DNA from: Brevibacillus sp. | Lineage (GTDB): Bacteria > Bacillota > Bacilli > Brevibacillales > Brevibacillaceae | Length of the DNA: 11,706 bases | Direction: 5' to 3' | NCBI GenBank assembly: GCA_029240815.1 | Contig: JARDZO010000177.1 | Span: 1-11,706, forward strand | Shown here: piece after piece, positions 7,851 to 11,706 of the stretch | Layout: each line of letters opens with the position of its first letter | How positions within the stretch are numbered: position 1 is the stretch's first letter | Translations under genes and position numbers: made by a program | Notes under the pieces: generated by a model | What the model was told of the DNA's origin: nothing | The model's database searches: none | What the model saw: only the letters and a program-made list of their open reading frames with translations

Positions 7851-8888
7851 TCAATTGGGCAGGAACATAATTTTGTTGAATACCAGCTCTTTATTCTTAA
7901 TCTTCTGAAATACTTCCGGAGCTTGATCCAGCTTGTAGCGATGCGAGATCAGCGGTTCTGCCTTCAGCCTGCCCTCTGCCATCAGCTCAGCTGTAAACGA
8001 CCACTCGCGGCCCGGGAATGGATTGGAGAACGAGTTCCAGGAACCGTACAAGGCCAGCTCGTAGCGCAGGACGTTGTTGACGGCTTCTTTGCTCAAGGTC
8101 AGCTCGCTGTTGGAAATGCCCAGAAAGACGACACGACCTTGCTTTGCTGCTGCGCATACCGCCTGATTTTGCGCGATCGGGGACCCCGAGGTATCGAGGA
8201 TGAAGTCTGCTCCGCCTGTTTGCGCCGCAATCGCGCCCGCCGGATCGTCCTTCATGGAATTGATCACGATGTCTGCCCCGAGCTCTCTCGCCAGCTCCAG
8301 CTTTTCCTCGTGAATGTCGACCGCAATCACCTGCTTGGCCCCCAGCACCTTGGCAAATTGGATGGCGAACAACCCGATTGCACCCAGGCCAAACACCGCC
8401 ACCGTATCGCCTGCCTGGCAGTTTCCGCGCCACAATCCGTGAATCGCATTGGCCGCAGGATCGATCATCGCTCCCGCTTCGTAGGAAACGGAGTCGCCGA
8501 GACGCACCAGATTGTCCGGAGTCACCTTGATGTAATGCGCCATGGCGCCATCTGTCCGCGACCCGTAATAGTTGTAGTCTTCACACAGCGAGTAATCGCC
8601 TTGCAGGCAGTATTTGCACGCATTGCAGGGGATCAGGGGAGCTACGGAGACCCGGTCCCCTTCTTGCCACCCCGTTACTTCTGGTCCGCATTTGACGATC
8701 TGGCCGGAGAATTCATGTCCCAGTGTCAGACCCTGGTGGTAAGCCCCTTTGTACAGCGCGCGGGGAATGTCAGACCCGCAGACGCCAACTGCTTTTACCT
8801 CGACCAACACCTCACGTGCCCCGATCTCGGGTATGTCGATCTCTTCTACCTGCAAGTTTCCTGGTTCGTACAGTTTAACCGCTTTCAT
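7851..8888 (-). CDS. zinc-dependent medium-chain dehydrogenase, GatD/sorbitol dehydrogenase-like
   Basis: Cytoplasmic NAD(P)-dependent polyol or sugar dehydrogenase of 345 aa. Catalytic zinc ligands are Cys37 (GVCGSD), His58 and Glu59 (LGHEF), and Asp143 in IDPAANAIHG, where galactitol-1-phosphate dehydrogenase has Glu. The structural zinc lobe has Cys88, Cys91, Cys94 and Cys102. The Rossmann motif is GLGAIG (167-172), and Asp191 after the second strand favours NAD+ over NADP+. The stretches LTLGHEFSG, GSRTDGA and YGSWNSFSNPFPGREW are close to GatD. Substrate is unknown. If it works before the kinase it would oxidise the imported polyol; if after, a polyol phosphate as GatD does. Its ATG overlaps the regulator's stop codon as ATGA, so translation is likely coupled, and GGAGG lies 10 bases upstream. 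Confidence 0.92.
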   Translation of the reverse strand: MKAVKLYEPGNLQVEEIDIPEIGAREVLVEVKAVGVCGSDIPRALYKGAYHQGLTLGHEFSGQIVKCGPEVTGWQEGDRVSVAPLIPCNACKYCLQGDYSLCEDYNYYGSRTDGAMAHYIKVTPDNLVRLGDSVSYEAGAMIDPAANAIHGLWRGNCQAGDTVAVFGLGAIGLFAIQFAKVLGAKQVIAVDIHEEKLELARELGADIVINSMKDDPAGAIAAQTGGADFILDTSGSPIAQNQAVCAAAKQGRVVFLGISNSELTLSKEAVNNVLRYELALYGSWNSFSNPFPGREWSFTAELMAEGRLKAEPLISHRYKLDQAPEVFQKIKNKELVFNKIMFLPN

Positions 8889-9856
8889 TTATGCTGCACC
8901 TCCGCTGTTTGCACAAGATCATGCTGTTTGATCAATGCTCTTGCCGTATTTTCATCTGTAAACAAGGTGTTGAAATATCTTCCACGCACTGCACCAAGCA
9001 CAGCAGGAACCTTATCCTCTCCGCAAGCAATGGCAATCGTATACTTCTTGCGGCGCAAATCGTCTAGGTGCAAGCCGATCGTTCGATCATTGAGCTGCTC
9101 GTCGCTAATCGTTCCGTCTATCGAGTAAAAACGGGAGCATATGTCACCGACCGCCCCTTTTTGCAACAGTTTGTCGTACTCGTTCTGTTTAAAATATCCC
9201 GCCAGGTTCAGCACCGACTGGTATGAGGTACGGCCTATGCCAAAGACGGCGATGTTCGCTTCCCTCCCCACCGACATGATTTCGCGAATGCCTGAGTCGC
9301 TCAATAGAGCAGTGGTAATCTCGCTGGAATCCAAAATAGTCGGAACAGACAGCGCATGCGGCTGTGCTTCAAACGCTTTGGCAAACTGGTCGAGGATGTT
9401 CGTCGCCCCGGTGGAGAAAGCAGTCGTGCTAACACCGCCGTTCAATTGCACCACGCGAACATTCTTGCGTTTCACTGGCTTCAGCTGTTTTGCAGCATAA
9501 GTAAGACTATTCCCCCAGGAGATGCCAATCGTATCTCCGTCAGATACCAGCTCGTTTAAATAATCACCCAACAGCTTACCCACGTCCGTCAAGATAAAGG
9601 ATGGCTCAGGAATAATGGCAGGAGCGACACAGACCTTCATCAGCTCAAACCGTTTTTTTAATTCATCTTCCAGATCATCGACGGACTCCAACGGGTACTG
9701 GATGGAGAAAGTGACGATTCCTTCCTGGATCGCTGCATCCAGAATCCGGCTGACCGTCGGACGGGAGATATTTTCCAATACCGCAATTTCCTGTTGTGTC
9801 ATCCCTTTTTCGTAGTAAAGCTTCGCGACACGGATCATTTCCCTTTGGGAATACAT
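8885..9856 (-). CDS. SorC/DeoR (B. subtilis type) family transcriptional regulator
   Basis: Sugar-responsive DNA-binding protein of 323 aa, the usual SorC-family length. An N-terminal helix-turn-helix (about 20-42, TQQEIAVLENISRPTVSRIL) is followed by a phosphosugar-binding domain of the NagB/RpiA-like fold. Family marks are DTIGISWG (108-115), VGREANIAVFGIG, GAVGDICSRF and LNDRTIG. It is close to B. subtilis DeoR, which controls deoC (dra), nupC and pdp and binds deoxyribose 5-phosphate. One difference stands out: in DeoR the effector forms a Schiff base with Lys141 in VVQLKGG, whereas here that position is Asn139 (VVQLNGG). AAGGAGG (9863-9869) lies 6 bases before the ATG. It is the first gene of the operon and probably regulates itself. 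Whether it represses or activates cannot be read from the sequence. Confidence 0.94.
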   Translation of the reverse strand: MYSQREMIRVAKLYYEKGMTQQEIAVLENISRPTVSRILDAAIQEGIVTFSIQYPLESVDDLEDELKKRFELMKVCVAPAIIPEPSFILTDVGKLLGDYLNELVSDGDTIGISWGNSLTYAAKQLKPVKRKNVRVVQLNGGVSTTAFSTGATNILDQFAKAFEAQPHALSVPTILDSSEITTALLSDSGIREIMSVGREANIAVFGIGRTSYQSVLNLAGYFKQNEYDKLLQKGAVGDICSRFYSIDGTISDEQLNDRTIGLHLDDLRRKKYTIAIACGEDKVPAVLGAVRGRYFNTLFTDENTARALIKQHDLVQTAEVQHK

Positions 9857-9862
9857 TTTGTC

Positions 9863-9886
9863 CCTCCTTTGCTGAAATTTTGTTCA
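9863..9886 (-). promoter_or_regulatory. ribosome binding site and adjoining 14-bp TGAA/TTCA inverted repeat
   Basis: AAGGAGG at 9863-9869 serves the regulator gene. Just upstream in the leader, 9873-9886 has TGAA and TTCA arms around an A/T centre. It could be an operator placed to block transcription or translation initiation, but the arms are only 4 bp. It lacks the central CG of a catabolite response element. The ribosome binding site is firm; the repeat is weak. Confidence 0.3.
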
Positions 9887-9918
9887 TTCGCTTGTACTTT
9901 ATTTCATTTCTCACCTAG

Positions 9919-9947
9919 ATTATAGCCTTCAGCACCCCCCTTTACTA
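9919..9947 (-). promoter_or_regulatory. SigA-type promoter of the sugar operon
   Basis: On the minus strand there is a perfect TATAAT (9919-9924). Seventeen bases further upstream lies a poor -35 match, TAGTAA (9942-9947; three of six bases fit TTGACA). The start of transcription would be near 9912, giving a leader of about 55 bases before the regulator ATG. A perfect -10 with a weak -35 is common in promoters that need an activator or are tightly controlled. No other TATAAT-like element is as well placed. Confidence 0.6.
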
Positions 9948-9950
9948 CAG

Positions 9951-9976
9951 AATTTTATAAATTGCGGTAACATTGC
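9951..9976 (-). promoter_or_regulatory. candidate operator: inverted repeat plus 11-bp-spaced direct repeat
   Basis: Directly upstream of the -35 region lie an inverted repeat AATTT-3 bp-AAATT (9951-9963) and two copies of ATTGC (9961-9965 and 9972-9976), written on the plus strand. The copies start 11 bp apart, about one helical turn, so a protein could meet both on the same face. They fall at about -39 to -64 from the inferred start, a position more typical of activation than of simple repression. Short repeats in A/T-rich DNA arise by chance easily. Confidence 0.3.
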
Positions 9977-10041
9977 ACAAAGTTTCAGTTTTTCCTTTGG
10001 GCAACTTTTACACGATCGTTGGACACCTGGTTTTTCACAAC

Positions 10042-10062
10042 AAAAAAACCCGAGAAAGTCGG
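10042..10062 (-). terminator. weak terminator-like hairpin upstream of the operon
   Basis: Read on the minus strand, a short stem CCGA-CTTTC-TCGG (10050-10062) is followed after one G by seven T residues (10042-10048). The T-run is good but the stem has only 4 bp. It lies about 90 bases past the stop codon of the decayed transporter fragment, so it may be what is left of that gene's terminator, shielding the sugar operon from upstream transcription. Confidence 0.35.
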
Positions 10063-10149
10063 TAAGAAGAACTGTGATTGCCTCTTGCCGCTTTTCAGGT
10101 GTTTAATTTCATTGACCAATCATGGCTTCCTTCCGAGTGGCTTATCCGC

Positions 10150-10425
10150 TCAACCTCCCATACAGTTTTTCGGTAAAAGTCCAAACGCCGTAAAGGCTCC
10201 GGGAAGTGAAACCGTGGCGGTGATCCACCAGCTATAGTCGAAGGTCCATAGATCCTGTACGGATGATCCGAGTTTAGCAACTAGAATGGTCGTTCCAAAG
10301 GCTGCTCTAATTCGCCGCCCGAATCTATCGACAATATTACTACCCGTAGCAGTCTGATAAGATGCTAATTCCTTTGTTGCAGATGAGTTTATTTTGGGTA
10401 ATGCCATTCCATGTGTTTTCGACAC
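10150..10425 (-). pseudogene. probable C-terminal remnant of a DHA2-type MFS transporter
   Basis: A 91-codon frame ends in TGA at 10150-10152 and opens with GTG at 10423-10425, but no ribosome binding site precedes it. The translated segment reads like the last two helices of a drug/proton antiporter: ALPKINSSATKELASYQTA, then NIVDRFGRRIRAAFGTTILV (compare the NTVRQVGGSIGTAILV type of family sequence), then WWITATVSLPGAFTAFGLLPK at the C-terminus. A full DHA2 transporter has about 450-500 residues and 14 helices; the rest is absent, because the same frame is stopped just upstream by a TGA and the other frames carry stops. I infer a truncated, non-functional relic. A small hypothetical gene is the alternative. 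The family call is from pattern memory, not a search. Confidence 0.45.
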
Positions 10426-10851
10426 CCCGTGAACACCCTGGGTGTCTGAAGCAACGATGCAATATCACTTCCATTGACAACAACCGGTTCCAGCGCGGAT
10501 GCCGACTCGGCTATCACAAATTAGGCAAATCCTCTAATTTACACTTTTTCTGGTAAAGATGTAAGTTGAAGACAGATCCTTCGTATGCTTATGTGGGTGG
10601 GTATTTTACGCAAAACCGTTTCCATTTGATTCAGTAATTGAACCTTGTTCCGATCGGACAAAATCGGGTTGACTAGCTAAAAATACTGGGTGCAACAAAG
10701 CGCCGGGCTGGTAGGAACGACATTCACCCTGGCCTCTAATGTTTGTGCTTAGCTATTGAACCCCGTGAGATCTCATCCCGTCGCTAAAACTGTTCACCCC
10801 CTACTTGTAGAAACCATGTATAGGTGAAGCCCTTATTTTACAAATACCCTA
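10426..10851. other. non-coding stretch with no intact gene
   Basis: About 425 bases hold no convincing gene. The longest plausible minus-strand frame is 28 codons (10539-10625, starting METVLRKIPTHISIRRI) without a ribosome binding site. Another minus-strand frame just upstream of the transporter remnant reads AESASALEPVVVNGSDIASL before losing frame. Small palindromes are TGAGATCTCA (10766-10775) and CCGATCGG (10650-10657). The look is of decayed coding DNA or the end of a mobile element, but no transposase or terminal repeat is recognisable. Confidence 0.4.
10784..10828 (-). terminator. possible weak terminator after the germination gene
   Basis: On the minus strand an interrupted stem pairs TTCACC and TAC (10823-10828 and 10802-10804 side) with GTA and GGTGAA, that is 10793-10798 with 10823-10828 and 10802-10804 with 10818-10820, separated by an unequal internal loop. 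A short TTTT follows 3 bases after the stem. It lies 23 bases past the stop of the GerA-family gene. The stem is imperfect and the U-run short, so this is tentative. Confidence 0.3.
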
Positions 10852-11706
10852 TCATTGTTTATTCTTTTCATTTACTCGGACCTCATCTAGCGGATGAAAC
10901 ATTGACGGCCTTGTCTTCATATATTTCAACGGAGAACGAATGATAAAGTCCATCATACCCCTCAAATTTAATGGAGAAAGAGGAGATAAGTAGGGTACTC
11001 CAAACGGTTTGAGTGACACGAGGTGGATCATTATGAGAAGCGAAAGCAACATAATGCCATAAAGACCAAATATCCCTGCACTCAAAATCATCGGAAACCT
11101 GAGGACTCTAGTGGATATAGACGTGCTATAGCTTGGGGAAGTAAAGGATGCGATTGTAGTTAGAGCTACAATAATCACCATTACAGGACTAACCAAACCT
11201 GCTTGAACAGCTGACTCCCCAATTACTAAAGCTCCAACTATGCCGATTGTTGGTCCAATTTGTCTTGGAAGTCTAGCGCTTGCTTCTCGTAAGATTTCAA
11301 TTGCTGTCTCCATTATTAAAGCCTCTACCATGGACGGGAAGGGCACAGTAGATCGTCCTGCGGACATGGCAAAAACTAAACGGGACGGTATCATTTCTGG
11401 GTGAAAAGCACTAAATGCTATATACATTGACGGTAGCAACAGTGCGAGGAAAAAACTAATTGCACGGACGAAACGGATGAGAGTTACAATGTAGTAACGT
11501 TCATAGTAATCTTCAGGACTCTGGTAAAACTGAGCAAATACAGCCGGTACAATTAAGGCGAACGGTGTACCGTCAACCAAAATAGCAACTTTTCCTTCTA
11601 ACAGGTTAGCTACCACTTTGTCAGGGCGTTCGGTATTGTGCATCTGGGGGAATGGAGAGAATGTACTATCCTCAATCATATGTTCGACATAGCCAGTCTC
11701 CAACAC
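10852..11706 (-). CDS. GerA/SpoVAF-family spore germination protein, C-terminal part
   Basis: C-terminal 284 residues of a membrane protein of the GerA A-subunit family; about 200 N-terminal residues lie beyond position 11706. The first visible codon, GTG, is internal, not a start. GerA A-subunits sit in the inner spore membrane and act with B and C subunits in nutrient receptors. The segment contains the family core SPFPQMHNTERPDKV (17-31), EGKVAILVDGTPF (37-49), PFPSMVEALIMETAIEILRE (122-141), RQIGPTIGIVGALVIGESAV (148-167) and FTSPSYSTSISTRVLRFP (188-205). Hydrophobic helices lie at about 79-101, 152-186 and 206-230. It ends with a short basic tail after LRGMMDFIIRSPLKYMKTRP. No partner B or C gene follows in the window; they may lie upstream or elsewhere. 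Receptor subunit and SpoVAF types cannot be separated from this part. It is visibly more A/T-rich than the sugar operon. Confidence 0.93.
   Translation of the reverse strand: MLETGYVEHMIEDSTFSPFPQMHNTERPDKVVANLLEGKVAILVDGTPFALIVPAVFAQFYQSPEDYYERYYIVTLIRFVRAISFFLALLLPSMYIAFSAFHPEMIPSRLVFAMSAGRSTVPFPSMVEALIMETAIEILREASARLPRQIGPTIGIVGALVIGESAVQAGLVSPVMVIIVALTTIASFTSPSYSTSISTRVLRFPMILSAGIFGLYGIMLLSLLIMIHLVSLKPFGVPYLSPLSPLNLRGMMDFIIRSPLKYMKTRPSMFHPLDEVRVNEKNKQ

Noticed and set aside
6566..7870. Long plus-strand frame of 434 codons over the kinase gene
   Set aside because: It is antisense to a clear FGGY kinase, rich in Arg, His and Gln with no family motif, and is typical shadow of high-GC coding DNA.
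7833..9128. Long plus-strand frame of 431 codons over the dehydrogenase and regulator
   Set aside because: It is antisense to two well-supported genes, has no ribosome binding site, and its translation is low-complexity and unlike any recognised protein.
2108..9856. Autoinducer-2 (lsr) uptake operon
   Set aside because: Similar gene types occur, but the aldolase is true DERA rather than LsrF, a GatD-like dehydrogenase is present, there is no LsrG, only one permease gene exists, and the kinase motifs look like ribulokinase rather than LsrK.
9873..9886. Catabolite response element (CcpA site) in the operon leader
   Set aside because: The outer TGAA and TTCA arms fit, but the central CG required by the consensus is absent.
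1..11706. CRISPR arrays, tRNA or rRNA genes, intact insertion sequences
   Set aside because: No regularly spaced repeats, no tRNA-like cloverleaf with CCA end, no rRNA segments and no intact transposase were seen on either strand.

Overview
The window suggests an aerobic, endospore-forming member of the Bacillota, with Brevibacillus or a near relative as the best guess. Strong AGGAGG-type ribosome binding sites precede the genes, the right edge carries a GerA/SpoVAF-family spore germination protein, the substrate-binding protein is a lipoprotein, and the regulator resembles DeoR of Bacillus subtilis. All supported genes lie on the minus strand, so transcription runs from high to low coordinates. 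The genus is an inference from style, not from a database match.

Layout in transcription order. (1) 10852-11706: C-terminal part of a GerA-family germination protein, cut by the window edge. (2) 9857-10851: about 1 kb without an intact gene. It holds a probable decayed C-terminus of a DHA2-type MFS transporter (10150-10425), unexplained sequence (10426-10851), a weak terminator-like hairpin, and the operon promoter with small repeats. (3) 9856-2108: one compact sugar/polyol catabolic operon. It contains a SorC/DeoR-type regulator, a GatD-like zinc dehydrogenase, a ribulokinase-like FGGY kinase, an RbsA-like double ABC ATPase, an RbsC-like permease, an RbsB-like lipoprotein and deoxyribose-phosphate aldolase (deoC). 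Genes overlap or nearly touch, and a strong Rho-independent terminator (2055-2088) closes the operon. (4) 285-2012: a methyl-accepting chemotaxis protein behind that terminator, followed by a large hairpin (234-277). (5) 1-230: no intact gene, only a possible frameshifted coding remnant.

How the genes may work together. The lipoprotein captures a small sugar or polyol outside the cell and the ABC transporter imports it unphosphorylated. The dehydrogenase and kinase turn it into a phosphorylated sugar, and the DERA-type aldolase cleaves a 2-deoxy sugar phosphate to acetaldehyde and a phosphorylated aldehyde. The regulator, encoded first, would sense a phosphorylated intermediate and control its own operon. 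The chemoreceptor next door may sense the same compound or the loaded binding protein. The substrate is not known. Three features argue against a plain copy of the ribose or deoxyribose systems: the regulator lacks the effector-binding lysine known from B. subtilis DeoR, the binding protein differs from RbsB at several sugar contacts, and the kinase is FGGY-type rather than ribokinase-type.
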